A DNA stretch of 7,071 bases from an uncultured Bacteroidales bacterium (GCA_905233405.1 CAJOEG010000078.1:1-7071), one strand, 5' to 3'; shown: positions 1 through 6,198, counted from the first letter of the stretch. Program-made: numbers and translations. The notes: generated from the letters alone by a model not told the origin.

Positions 1-375
1 TTCCTCGAAGTTTTCGTTAAAGTAGGTGACAGAGATGTCGTTGTAGCGGGTAACTTCCTCGTGGATGTTGGGCACGCTTAGGCAACCTTCCTCGAAAACA
101 ATCTTCTTTGTGCCTTCGAATGTCACTTGCGGATTTATCATTACGCGCTTGAAACCCTTGCAGATAGGGTCGTCTTCGGCAAAAGGAGTGGCGTCGAGGA
201 CAAGCAAGTTGATGTTCAAACCAATTTGCGGAGCGGCAAGACCTACGCCATTGGAATGGTACATTGTTTCGAACATATTGTCAATCAGTTGCTTGAGGTC
301 GGGATAATTCTTGTCGATGTCTTCCGATTTTTTCCTCAAGATGGGGTTGCCGTATAAGTATATTGGTAATATCAT
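1..375 (-). CDS. def: Peptide deformylase, N-terminal 125 residues (truncated by window edge)
   Basis: Peptide deformylase is a cytoplasmic metalloenzyme that removes the N-formyl group from the initiator methionine of new proteins. The visible part has family motif 1, GVGLAAPQIG (residues 43-52), and motif 2, EGCLSVP (96-102), whose Cys98 is the expected metal ligand. The third motif, HExDH, which supplies the two histidine ligands and catalytic glutamate, would lie beyond base 1, so catalytic competence cannot be judged. The start is the ATG at 375-373, which overlaps the ruvX stop as ATGA, a typical translational-coupling junction. It is the last visible gene of the minus-strand cluster and follows fmt and ruvX, so both halves of the formyl-methionine cycle sit in one transcript. 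Identification is secure from the two motifs; only the missing end is unknown. Confidence 0.95.
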   Translation of the reverse strand, partial: MILPIYLYGNPILRKKSEDIDKNYPDLKQLIDNMFETMYHSNGVGLAAPQIGLNINLLVLDATPFAEDDPICKGFKRVMINPQVTFEGTKKIVFEEGCLSVPNIHEEVTRYNDISVTYFNENFEE

Positions 376-797
376 AGTTTTGAAAATTTTTCTTGTTCCA
401 TGTACGATTGAAGTATGATTGTCGCGCTTATCTTATCGACCATAGTTTTGTCGCGACGCTGTTTGCGGGTTGTTCCGCCGTCAAGCATAGCCTGAAATGC
501 AAGTTTCGATGTGAAACGCTCGTCAACAGGTATGAAGGTGATATTTGGAAAGACTTTTTTCAGTCGATTCAATATTGGCGTTATGTATTGCATTGATTCT
601 GATGGCGAATTGTCCATCTGTGTTGGGAGTCCGTATATTATTTTCTCAACTTCGTTCTTGGCAATATAGTCGGTGAGAAACTTCTCAAGTTCGCCCGAAG
701 GAACGGTTTCCAAGGCCGTTGCTATGATGCGGCTGGTGTCGGTTACTGCCACACCAGTCTTTTTGCGTCCTATGTCCAATGCCAAGTAGCGTCCCAT
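372..797 (-). CDS. ruvX: RuvX/YqgF family Holliday-junction-resolvase-like nuclease
   Basis: This 141-residue protein matches the usual length of the YqgF/RuvX family. These are RNase H-fold nucleases implicated in resolving branched DNA and, in E. coli, in maturing the 5' end of pre-16S rRNA. The N-terminal strand LALDIGRKKTGVAVTD carries the first acidic residue (Asp8). GLPTQMDNSPSES (57-69) corresponds to the conserved GLPxxxDG-type loop. PVDERFTS (90-97) is the second acidic cluster, and Asp121 in VDKISATIILQSYM completes the acidic set expected for two-metal catalysis. The start ATG at 797-795 shares one base with the fmt stop (TAATG), and the stop overlaps the def start by four bases, so the gene is embedded in an operon. 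Family assignment is firm; whether the main job is DNA resolution or rRNA processing cannot be read from sequence. Confidence 0.93.
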   Translation of the reverse strand: MGRYLALDIGRKKTGVAVTDTSRIIATALETVPSGELEKFLTDYIAKNEVEKIIYGLPTQMDNSPSESMQYITPILNRLKKVFPNITFIPVDERFTSKLAFQAMLDGGTTRKQRRDKTMVDKISATIILQSYMEQEKFSKL

Positions 798-1735
798 TAG
801 TTTTCTGTGTTAAATTTGAATCCGTTAAGGAAATCCTTGATAGCCATGCGCTTCTTTCCTTGCATCTGCAATTCATGTATTGTGACGAATCCGTCTGCAG
901 CAGCAACTTTCAGGAACGACTTGTTGTCGGTGACGAAAGTGCCTGGATTAAGGTCGTGCTTTTCACTGCTGTATGACGAGGTAAAAATCTTTGCAGTAAT
1001 GTCGTCCTTTAGGTAGCACCAAGCTGCTGGATAAGGCGAAAGACCGCGTATAAGATTGTGTATGTCAACGGCTTTGCTATTCCAGTTTATCTGGCAGAAT
1101 TCCTTTGTGATTTTTGGTGCAGGGTGCAAGCCTTCGGTGCGGATTGAATCCTGCTCGATGGCGTTTACATTACCCGAAGCGATAATGTCAACGGTTTTGC
1201 AGACGGCTTCGGCACCGATGAACATCAGCTTGTCGTACAATGTTCCGATGTTGTCTTCTGGTTCGATGGCGCATCTTTCCTGCATTATGATTTTGCCGGT
1301 GTCAATATCCTCATCGATGTAGAAAGTGGTGATTCCTGTTTCGGTTTCTCCGTTGATAATGGCGTGGTTTATAGGTGCTGCGCCACGGTAGTCGGGCAAG
1401 AGTGCCGCGTGAAGGTTTATAGTTCCGAGCCTTGGCATTGCCCACACTTCCTTCGGAAGCATACGGAAAGCCACAACGACAAACAAATCGGCATTTATTT
1501 CCTTTAGTTGTGCAAGAAATTCTACAGATTTCAACTTTTCGGGCTGAAGTATGGGCAGATTGTGTTCGAGTGCAAATTTCTTCACATCCGAAAACTGTAT
1601 TGTCTTGCCTCGTCCTGCTGGCTTGTCGGGTGTTGTTACCACGGCTTTTATGTCATAGCCCTTATCGAGCAAAGTTTTCAGCGAGGTAACGGCAAACTCG
1701 GGCGTACCCATGAATATGATAGGAGTGTCTGTCAT
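797..1735 (-). CDS. fmt: Methionyl-tRNA formyltransferase
   Basis: Fmt transfers a formyl group from 10-formyltetrahydrofolate to Met-tRNA(fMet), making the initiator tRNA in the cytoplasm. The 312-residue product has family-typical length. It begins IIFMGTPEFAV (6-16), then has TPDKPAGRGK (35-44), the loop that contacts the tRNA acceptor end in the E. coli enzyme. The catalytic core follows: Asn107 and His109 in NLHAALLPDYRGAAPI, and Asp145 in DIDTGKI, matching the Asn/His/Asp triad of formyltransferases. The HxSLLP signature here reads HAALLP, with Ala replacing the usual Ser, a mild substitution outside the triad. The C-terminal part (from about 205) is the smaller tRNA-binding domain. Start ATG at 1735 follows the preceding gene's TAA by one base, and the stop overlaps the ruvX start. 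Identification is secure. Confidence 0.97.
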   Translation of the reverse strand: MTDTPIIFMGTPEFAVTSLKTLLDKGYDIKAVVTTPDKPAGRGKTIQFSDVKKFALEHNLPILQPEKLKSVEFLAQLKEINADLFVVVAFRMLPKEVWAMPRLGTINLHAALLPDYRGAAPINHAIINGETETGITTFYIDEDIDTGKIIMQERCAIEPEDNIGTLYDKLMFIGAEAVCKTVDIIASGNVNAIEQDSIRTEGLHPAPKITKEFCQINWNSKAVDIHNLIRGLSPYPAAWCYLKDDITAKIFTSSYSSEKHDLNPGTFVTDNKSFLKVAAADGFVTIHELQMQGKKRMAIKDFLNGFKFNTEN

Positions 1736-1736
1736 C

Positions 1737-2618
1737 TTATTCTGCTGTCATTGCAAGTCTGAATCCGTAGGGACCTCCGCAAGTGCTTGGCGTACGCGAG
1801 TAACGGTACGACACACGGCTGAACTTTTCGTTGAGGAATGAGCTTCCGCCACGGACAACAATGTATTTGTTTTCAATCTCGTCGTTTACATCCGAAGCCT
1901 CACTGCCAAAGTTGTTATACCAGGTGCTGCACCATTCGTAAACATTTCCGCTCATATCGAAAATGCCCAGTTCGTTGGCTTTCTTCTGTCCGACGGCCTG
2001 TGTTGAGAAATCGCTGTTGGCATCGTACCAAGCAACTTCGTTAATCACGTTGCTTCCCGAATACTTTGTTCCGCGCGACAGATTGCCGCCACGTGCTGCA
2101 TATTCCCATTCAGTTTCTGATGGCAGACGGACTTCTTCTCCGCATTTTTCACTGAACCATTTGCAATATTCCTTGGCATCGTTCCAGCTTACGTGGGCAA
2201 CGGGGTGATTTTATTCCTTTTTTTGGTAAAGCTGGCCTGCCGAATTGAAACGCCAGGTTACGCCTTTTTTGTAAGATTTTAAACCGTCAGCACATATAAG
2301 ACTCGAATCCGATTTCTCGGCATCGGTCTTGTAGCCTGTTTCTTCGACAAACTTTGCGAACTGCTCAACGGTAACTTCGTATTTTCCAATGTAGAAGTCC
2401 TTTACGGTTTCCTCGTGAGCTGGCTTTTCGTCGTTGTAGCAATCGTTGCTTTGTTCCTCGGTGCAGCCCATAGTGAATGTTCCTCCTTCGACAAAGGCAA
2501 ATTCGGTGTCGCAAAGATTCATCTCGTGATTGGCATTTGGCGACTTGTTCTCATTTTTGCAAGCCCAAGCCAATGCTACGCAAACAATAACCGCAACAAT
2601 AAGATTTCTGTTCTTCAT
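1737..2618 (-). pseudogene. FGE/SUMF1-fold predicted lipoprotein interrupted by an in-frame TAA
   Basis: Reading one frame from ATG 2618 to TAA 1737 gives 293 codon positions of continuous FGE-sulfatase-domain sequence, broken only by a TAA at 2213-2211 (codon 136). The N-terminus is a hydrophobic signal with a plausible lipobox ending ALAWAC (Cys20), suggesting an envelope lipoprotein. The first half has EGGTFTMGC and DFYIGKYEVTVEQFAKFV. After the stop the frame resumes at once with NHPVAHVSWNDAKEYC, LPSETEWEYAARGG, GIFDMSGNVYEWC and VVRGGSSFLNEKF, all in family order. The two cysteines that true formylglycine-generating enzymes carry after RGGS are absent, so even the intact form was probably not a sulfatase activator. 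The gene follows the upstream paralogue by 6 bp (GGAAGA, Shine-Dalgarno-like) and precedes fmt by 1 bp. The TAA may be a genuine nonsense mutation or a sequencing error; a 135-residue truncated product is also possible. Confidence 0.85.
2211..2213 (-). other. Internal TAA stop splitting the FGE-like lipoprotein
   Basis: The codon lies between QLYQKKE and NHPVAHVSWNDA. The reading frame is the same on both sides (2618 and 1737 differ by a whole number of codons), so a single substitution explains it better than an indel. In related proteins as I remember them, a Tyr or other residue precedes NHPV; TAT or TAC to TAA is one base change. A run of seven A residues lies just upstream, which makes a pair of compensating read errors a less likely alternative. 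Confidence 0.85.
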
Positions 2619-2624
2619 TCTTCC

Positions 2625-3317
2625 TTATTTTTCAAGAACAACCCTGAAACCATAGTTGAAATACTTGATTCCCAGAGAAAAATCGCTACGGAACGAAATC
2701 ATACAGAAATTAGAGTTTACAGCGCAACTTCCACCGCGAAGCACATAACTGTAACCAATTACTTCGCCCTGTTGGTTCTTGATTTCGTTGCGACACCATT
2801 CGTAAACGTTTCCACTCATGTCGTAAATGCCGAGTTCATTGGCTTTCTTTTTTCCAACCTGATGAGTTTTGCCATCGCTGTTCTTGTCGTACCAGGCAAC
2901 CTCGTCGATGTCGTTGCTACCAGCATACTTGGAGTTTTTCTGTGGTTTCAAAACACCGCCGCGAGCGGCATATTCCCATTCGGCTTCGGACGGCAGACGG
3001 TATTTCTTGCCAGTTTTCTTGTTCAAGGTTTCGATGAACTTGTTTACATCTTCTGCACTTACGCGCTCAACCGGACACGAGTCGCAGTCCTTGAAATAGC
3101 TTGGGTTTGTACCCATAACTTCGCGCCATTGCTCCTGAGTAATCTCAAATTTGCCAATGTAGAAGTCCTCGATAGTAATCTGGTTCGAAGATTTCATCTC
3201 GTTGCTACCAGTATTAAATTTACCACCTTTAACAAGAACTGTTTCAATGTCAACATTTTGCGCCATTGCAAAAACAGAAACCGACAATACTGCCAATATT
3301 AAAAATACTTTCTTCAT
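2625..3317 (-). CDS. Secreted FGE/SUMF1-fold (formylglycine-generating-enzyme-like) protein
   Basis: The product is 230 residues from ATG 3317. This start was chosen over the in-frame ATG at 3368 because it gives a classic signal peptide, MKKVFLILAVLSVSVFAMA, with a signal peptidase I site before Gln20, and because a promoter -7 box lies inside the longer reading. The mature part is a single FGE-sulfatase domain: VKGGKFNTGS, DFYIGKFEITQEQW, PVERVSAEDVNKFI, LPSEAEWEYAARGG, GIYDMSGNVYEWC and VLRGGSCAVNSNFC. Genuine FGEs oxidise a sulfatase cysteine to formylglycine using two cysteines in this last motif. By alignment on RGGS, Cys205 matches the second while the first position is Val, so canonical catalysis is doubtful. 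A structural or periplasmic binding role is possible. It heads the minus-strand cluster and is a diverged paralogue of the next gene. Confidence 0.88.
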   Translation of the reverse strand: MKKVFLILAVLSVSVFAMAQNVDIETVLVKGGKFNTGSNEMKSSNQITIEDFYIGKFEITQEQWREVMGTNPSYFKDCDSCPVERVSAEDVNKFIETLNKKTGKKYRLPSEAEWEYAARGGVLKPQKNSKYAGSNDIDEVAWYDKNSDGKTHQVGKKKANELGIYDMSGNVYEWCRNEIKNQQGEVIGYSYVLRGGSCAVNSNFCMISFRSDFSLGIKYFNYGFRVVLEK

Positions 3318-3336
3318 CGTGTTAAATTTTAGGAAA

Positions 3337-3369
3337 CAAAGATAATACAAATAATTGACAATGGACAAT
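3337..3369 (-). promoter_or_regulatory. Putative promoter of the minus-strand FGE-fmt-ruvX-def cluster
   Basis: On the minus strand 3344-3337 reads TATCTTTG, a perfect match to the Bacteroidota -7 consensus TAnnTTTG. An ATTG at 3369-3366, one mismatch from the -33 TTTG box, lies 21 bp upstream. Transcription would begin near 3330, giving a leader of about a dozen bases before ATG 3317. The -7 box is strong; the -33 partner is weak. Confidence 0.6.
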
Positions 3370-3385
3370 GAATAATGGATAATTG
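3354..3385 (+). repeat. Degenerate 7-bp tandem repeat
   Basis: Four consecutive heptamers read ATTGACA, ATGGACA, ATGAATA and ATGGATA (3354-3381), followed by a partial fifth beginning ATTG. The tract overlaps the -33 region of the minus-strand operon promoter. The units differ at one to three positions, so it is an old or degenerate repeat, not a freshly slipping one. Confidence 0.55.
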
Positions 3386-3452
3386 CTCACTACAGACCAA
3401 ACGTAAAAAAAAATAATTTTTGAAACACACTATATGAAAATCATTAAAACGT

Positions 3453-3460
3453 TAACTTTG
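3453..3460 (+). promoter_or_regulatory. Putative -7 box for the nitroreductase gene
   Basis: TAACTTTG fits the Bacteroidota -7 consensus TAnnTTTG exactly and ends 20 bp before ATG 3481, giving a short leader. No convincing TTTG lies 19-21 bp upstream; the nearest, at 3419-3422, is about 30 bp away, so only the -7 half is supported. Confidence 0.5.
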
Positions 3461-3480
3461 CACAATAAAATTTACTCATT

Positions 3481-4119
3481 ATGGCAGACAATTATTTGGA
3501 AAACAGATACGAAGAAGTTTTTGGTGCAGGAAGCACAAAGTCGCACCCAAAACACATAAACTCAATCGATTCGCTCATAGCGAAGAACCGCAGTTACCGT
3601 GGCTACAAGAAGGACTACATTGTTCGCCCCGAAATGATGGAACGCATTGTGGCTGTGAACACAAAAATTCCGTCGGGACGCAACCAGCAGGTGCTGAGGT
3701 TCAAGATTGTAACCAAGGAAACTGGAGCCGAAAAGGTTTTGAAGAACATACATCTCGGCGGTGCTTTGCCCGAACTTCATCTGCCGTTCGAAGGAACTGA
3801 GCCAGAAGCATTTGTAATTATCTGCTCCACCGCTGCCGAAAACAAGATTGTAGACATCGACCTTGGAATTTCAATGCAGTCGATGCTGCTGAAAGCAGTG
3901 GAAATGGGACTCAACGGCATTATCATCTGCGCCTTCAACAAGGAAGAAATCAAGCGTGAATTTTCGCTTACATACGAACCTCTGGCAATAGTTGCCATCG
4001 GCAAGGGCAACGAAAAGATTGAACTGGTTCCGATTTCAGAATCCGACAGCCACGCCTACTACCGCAAGGACGGAATACATTATGTCCCAAAGGTTAAGTA
4101 CGAAGACCTTGTAATATGA
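3481..4119 (+). CDS. Nitroreductase-family flavoprotein
   Basis: The 212-residue product resembles FMN-dependent nitroreductase-family proteins, homodimeric cytoplasmic enzymes that use NAD(P)H to reduce nitro compounds, quinones or flavins. The FMN-binding start of the fold is visible as NRSYRGY (36-42), equivalent to the usual RRSxRxF element. PSGRNQQVLRF (64-74) matches the family PSxxNxQPWRF. The middle has a hydrophobic segment (AFVIICS) and DLGISMQSMLLKAVEMGLNGIII, equivalent to the D-x-G-x-A/S helix near the flavin and dimer interface. The end, LAIVAIGKGNE, is the common final strand. It lacks obvious extra domains such as ferredoxin clusters. It is a single gene, divergent from the FGE cluster and upstream of a repeat array. 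The physiological substrate cannot be inferred. Confidence 0.88.
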   Translation: MADNYLENRYEEVFGAGSTKSHPKHINSIDSLIAKNRSYRGYKKDYIVRPEMMERIVAVNTKIPSGRNQQVLRFKIVTKETGAEKVLKNIHLGGALPELHLPFEGTEPEAFVIICSTAAENKIVDIDLGISMQSMLLKAVEMGLNGIIICAFNKEEIKREFSLTYEPLAIVAIGKGNEKIELVPISESDSHAYYRKDGIHYVPKVKYEDLVI

Positions 4120-4204
4120 TGCAAATAAATCAACAACAAATGCGTGTCTTTTCTGTCAGTACTTTTCAAGATAATATACTGATACAAAACATACTATAAA
4201 ATAT

Positions 4205-4252
4205 TAAACTCGTCCAGAATCATGTATTTTAGCATAACTTTGGACGAGTTTA
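4205..4252 (+). repeat. Inverted repeat 1 of the TCGTCC family
   Basis: The arms TAAACTCGTCCA (4205-4216) and TGGACGAGTTTA (4241-4252) are perfect 12-bp reverse complements around a 24-base loop. It begins 85 bases after the nitroreductase stop and could terminate that transcript, although it lacks a strong T tract. The right side also contains TAACTTTG (4235-4242), a -7-like box. Confidence 0.9.
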
Positions 4253-4382
4253 CTGCAAAAAATAGACAACTACATTAATGCATGCTTATGCTAATTCCGA
4301 CAATAAGCGCCTAATATTTATATTGCATTTTATGTAGGAAAAATCCCAACAATCCACTAGTTATAAGCATAATAACAAAAAC

Positions 4383-4430
4383 TAAACTTGTCCAAAATGA
4401 CATAAATACATATCACTTTGGACGAGTTTG
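4383..4430 (+). repeat. Inverted repeat 2 of the TCGTCC family
   Basis: Left arm TAAACTTGTCCA (4383-4394) faces TGGACGAGTTT (4419-4429). The one internal difference, C to T in the left arm, still pairs as G-U in RNA. Pairing continues inward imperfectly (CCAAAATGA against TCACTTTGG), making this the longest stem of the four. Confidence 0.85.
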
Positions 4431-4560
4431 TCATCAATACATACGACAACACTAATGACCACTTATGCAATTTTAGACATAAAATCTATAATATTTTAGT
4501 GCAATTTCTGTAAAAACAAACACACGTAAATCACTAATTATAAACACAATATCAATTTTA

Positions 4561-4607
4561 AAACTAATCCAAAACAACCTAAACACACACAACTTTGGAC
4601 GAGTTTA
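4561..4607 (+). repeat. Inverted repeat 3 of the TCGTCC family, left arm degraded
   Basis: Left arm AAACTAATCCA (4561-4571) has AA in place of CG; right arm TGGACGAGTTTA (4596-4607) is unchanged. It ends one base before the -33 box of the ATPase promoter, so it lies upstream of the predicted transcript and would act there as DNA, not leader RNA. Confidence 0.8.
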
Positions 4608-4608
4608 T

Positions 4609-4639
4609 TTTGCGTTGAATGAAATATTACTTAACTTTG
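4609..4639 (+). promoter_or_regulatory. Putative promoter of the ATPase gene
   Basis: TTTG at 4609-4612, a 19-bp spacer and TAACTTTG at 4632-4639 match the Bacteroidota -33/-7 promoter in both boxes and spacing. It is the best promoter in the window. Its position inside the first codons of the longer reading frame (ATG 4619) argues that translation starts at ATG 4661, 21 bp downstream of the -7 box. Confidence 0.7.
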
Positions 4640-4660
4640 TCTGCACAAAAAATCATTAAA

Positions 4661-6070
4661 ATGGACAAGATTATAGGCAGAGAGCAAGAATACGAAAAGA
4701 TTACAACCTATCTGAACAGCCGTCGTGCCGAATTCGTTGCAATATATGGTCGCAGGCGCGTAGGGAAAACCTTCCTCGTACGCAGCTATTTCAAGGACAA
4801 GTTCGACTTCTACACAACTGGCGTTATCGACGGCACTCGCGAAGAGGAACTTGCAGTCTTCTATAACTCCCTGTGCGACTACGGATACACTGGCAGTCAA
4901 CCAAAAAACTGGATTGAAACTTTTTATGCTCTATATACCTTGCTCAAAACAAAGAAAAGACGCAAAAGATGCGTAGTTTTCATCGACGAACTTCCCTGCT
5001 TCGACACTCAGCATTCGGGTTTCGTAAGGGCATTCGGACATTTCTGGAACAATTATGCATCAAGATTGGGAAACATATTCCTTGTTGTATGCGGTTCGGC
5101 AACATCGTGGATTGTGCGCAACATCATCGACAACCGTGGAGGACTGCACAACAGGATAACCCACGAGATGCACATACATCCGTTCAACCTTCACGATACC
5201 GAACTTTTCTTCAAGGCACATAAGGCAAAATGGACACAACTCGCCATAACACAGATGTACATGGCTCTCGGTGGCGTGCCTTACTATCTGGAAATGATTG
5301 ATTTTGGCAGAAGTGTCGCCGAAAATATCGATGCCCTTTTCTTTGCCCCCGATGCAGAACTGCGAAGAGAATACGGACGGCTTTTCAAATCGCTCTATCG
5401 CCACCCCGACCAATACATGGAAATCATAGCCTTGCTATCGGAAAACAAATCGGGACTTACGCGCAAGGAAATATCAGAACGGCTGAAATTAAATTCGGGC
5501 AGCCACCTCAGCAATATGCTCGACGACCTTGTAAACTGCGACTTTCTTCGTAGATACTCAAACGGAACAAAACGCAATTCATGCATATACCAGGTTGTTG
5601 ATTTCTATACACTTTTCTACCACCAGTTCTGCAAGCAGAAAACTTCCGACAAAATGCTATGGCAACATTCCATAAACACCCCGAAGCAAAACACTTGGTA
5701 CGGACTTGCATTTGAAAGGATATGCTTGTGCCATGTGTGGCAGATTCTTTATGCCCTGCACTTGGACACAGTCCGCACTGAATGTTTCTCGTGGCGAAGC
5801 TCGACATCTCCCGACAAAGTCCAAATTGACCTTGTAATAGATAGGATTGGCGGGCAAACCTGTATCTGCGAGATAAAATATTCGCAAAGTGAATATAATT
5901 TGACAAGCGCAGAAGAAACAAAAATACGCAACCGTATCGCCACTTACAGCGGAGAAATGAAACCCAAAGACGGTGTCATCGGAATACTTATAACAACATT
6001 CGGACTTGCCAACAAACAGGCTACCGACACTATACAACACATTGTAACATTAAACAAATTATTTGAATAA
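4661..6070 (+). CDS. AAA+ ATPase of the archaeal-type ATPase_2 / DUF234 family
   Basis: The 469-residue protein starts at MDKIIGREQEYEK, the family's usual opening; an in-frame ATG at 4619 would add 14 residues but spans the promoter. Walker A is GRRRVGKT (30-37). Walker B is VVFIDE (105-110), followed by LPCFD. VVCGSATSWIV is a sensor-1-like strand, and NRITHEMHIHPFNLHDTELFF and MALGGVPYYLEMI are characteristic of these STAND-like ATPases. A winged-helix segment follows (GLTRKEISERLKLNSGSHLSNMLDDL region). The C-terminal DUF234-like part has Asp390 in QIDLVIDR and Glu404-x-Lys406 in CICEIKYS, the D...ExK pattern of PD-(D/E)XK nuclease folds. Nuclease activity is inferred, not shown. Members are known mostly from archaea and anaerobic bacteria, often in several copies, with no settled function. 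The gene lies between directly oriented copies of the 178-bp repeat. Confidence 0.9.
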   Translation: MDKIIGREQEYEKITTYLNSRRAEFVAIYGRRRVGKTFLVRSYFKDKFDFYTTGVIDGTREEELAVFYNSLCDYGYTGSQPKNWIETFYALYTLLKTKKRRKRCVVFIDELPCFDTQHSGFVRAFGHFWNNYASRLGNIFLVVCGSATSWIVRNIIDNRGGLHNRITHEMHIHPFNLHDTELFFKAHKAKWTQLAITQMYMALGGVPYYLEMIDFGRSVAENIDALFFAPDAELRREYGRLFKSLYRHPDQYMEIIALLSENKSGLTRKEISERLKLNSGSHLSNMLDDLVNCDFLRRYSNGTKRNSCIYQVVDFYTLFYHQFCKQKTSDKMLWQHSINTPKQNTWYGLAFERICLCHVWQILYALHLDTVRTECFSWRSSTSPDKVQIDLVIDRIGGQTCICEIKYSQSEYNLTSAEETKIRNRIATYSGEMKPKDGVIGILITTFGLANKQATDTIQHIVTLNKLFE

Positions 6071-6084
6071 TTATCGGTGAAATT

Positions 6085-6183
6085 TTGCAATTATTTTTAA
6101 CATATAACATTGATTATAAATATAATAACAAAATAAAAACTCGTCCAAAATAAGCAAAATTTGATACACTTTGGACGAGTTTA
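6085..6183 (+). repeat. Partial repeat unit downstream of the ATPase gene
   Basis: From TTGCA (6085-6089) the sequence follows the tail of the upstream units into a fourth inverted repeat. The 20 bases starting TTATAA at 6114 match 18 of 20 positions with the 20 bases at 4361. The unit is about 10 bp shorter than its upstream counterparts over the same span. It begins 15 bp past the ATPase stop and is oriented like the upstream copies, so the ATPase gene sits inside an interrupted array. Confidence 0.75.
6137..6182 (+). repeat. Inverted repeat 4 of the TCGTCC family, ahead of the glycosylase gene
   Basis: AAACTCGTCCA (6137-6147) and TGGACGAGTTT (6172-6182) are perfect 11-bp reverse complements around a 24-base loop, the same loop length as repeat 1. 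The right arm ends 16 bp before ATG 6199, so if transcription runs through from the ATPase gene this hairpin would sit in the leader next to the ribosome-binding region. Confidence 0.88.
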
Positions 6184-6198
6184 AAAAAGAATTAGAAT

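Larger units (their letters stand above)
4150..4607 (+). repeat. Degenerate tandem repeat array, period 177-178 bp
   Basis: This fills most of the 541-bp gap between the nitroreductase stop and the ATPase start, and I see no gene in it. The inverted-repeat core recurs at 4205, 4383 and about 4560, spacings of 178 and 177 bp. The DNA between cores is also related: the first and second full intervals share, in order, GACAAC, TTATGC, TAATATTT, TGCA, and a TTATAA-rich block just before the next core. The stretch before the first core shows the end of another unit: TTTCTGT near 4150, then an ungapped 32-base segment matching 22 of 32 positions at the same spacing. The tract is markedly more AT-rich than the flanking genes. 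Copies have diverged, so this is an old array. Confidence 0.75.

Noticed and set aside
2211..2213. Stop-codon recoding (selenocysteine or pyrrolysine)
   Set aside because: Those use UGA and UAG; this codon is UAA, and the FGE fold has no known recoded residue here.
2415..3302. 295-codon open frame on the plus strand opposite the two FGE-like genes
   Set aside because: It lies antisense to two genes with clear family motifs, its translation shows no recognisable domain, and it crosses their junction. It is a shadow of codon bias on the other strand.
3318..3368. Extended start at ATG 3368 for the secreted FGE-like protein
   Set aside because: It would add 17 residues ahead of a classic signal peptide and would span the promoter -7 box.
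4205..4430. Ordinary rho-independent terminators for the nitroreductase
   Set aside because: The loops are long (24 bases), no T tract of useful length follows, and the element recurs at regular spacing and before a gene start. Termination by repeat 1 remains possible but does not explain the array.
4150..4607. CRISPR array
   Set aside because: The period is 178 bp with a 48-bp inverted-repeat core, and the DNA between cores is itself related from unit to unit. CRISPR spacers are short and unrelated, and no cas gene is present.
4619..4660. ATPase start at ATG 4619
   Set aside because: The 14 extra residues do not look like the family N-terminus, and the segment contains the -7 box; MDKIIGREQEYEK at 4661 is the better start.
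4150..6183. Insertion sequence or transposon around the ATPase gene
   Set aside because: No transposase or integrase is present, and the repeats at both sides are direct copies of a tandem unit instead of one pair of terminal inverted repeats. I could not identify a target-site duplication.
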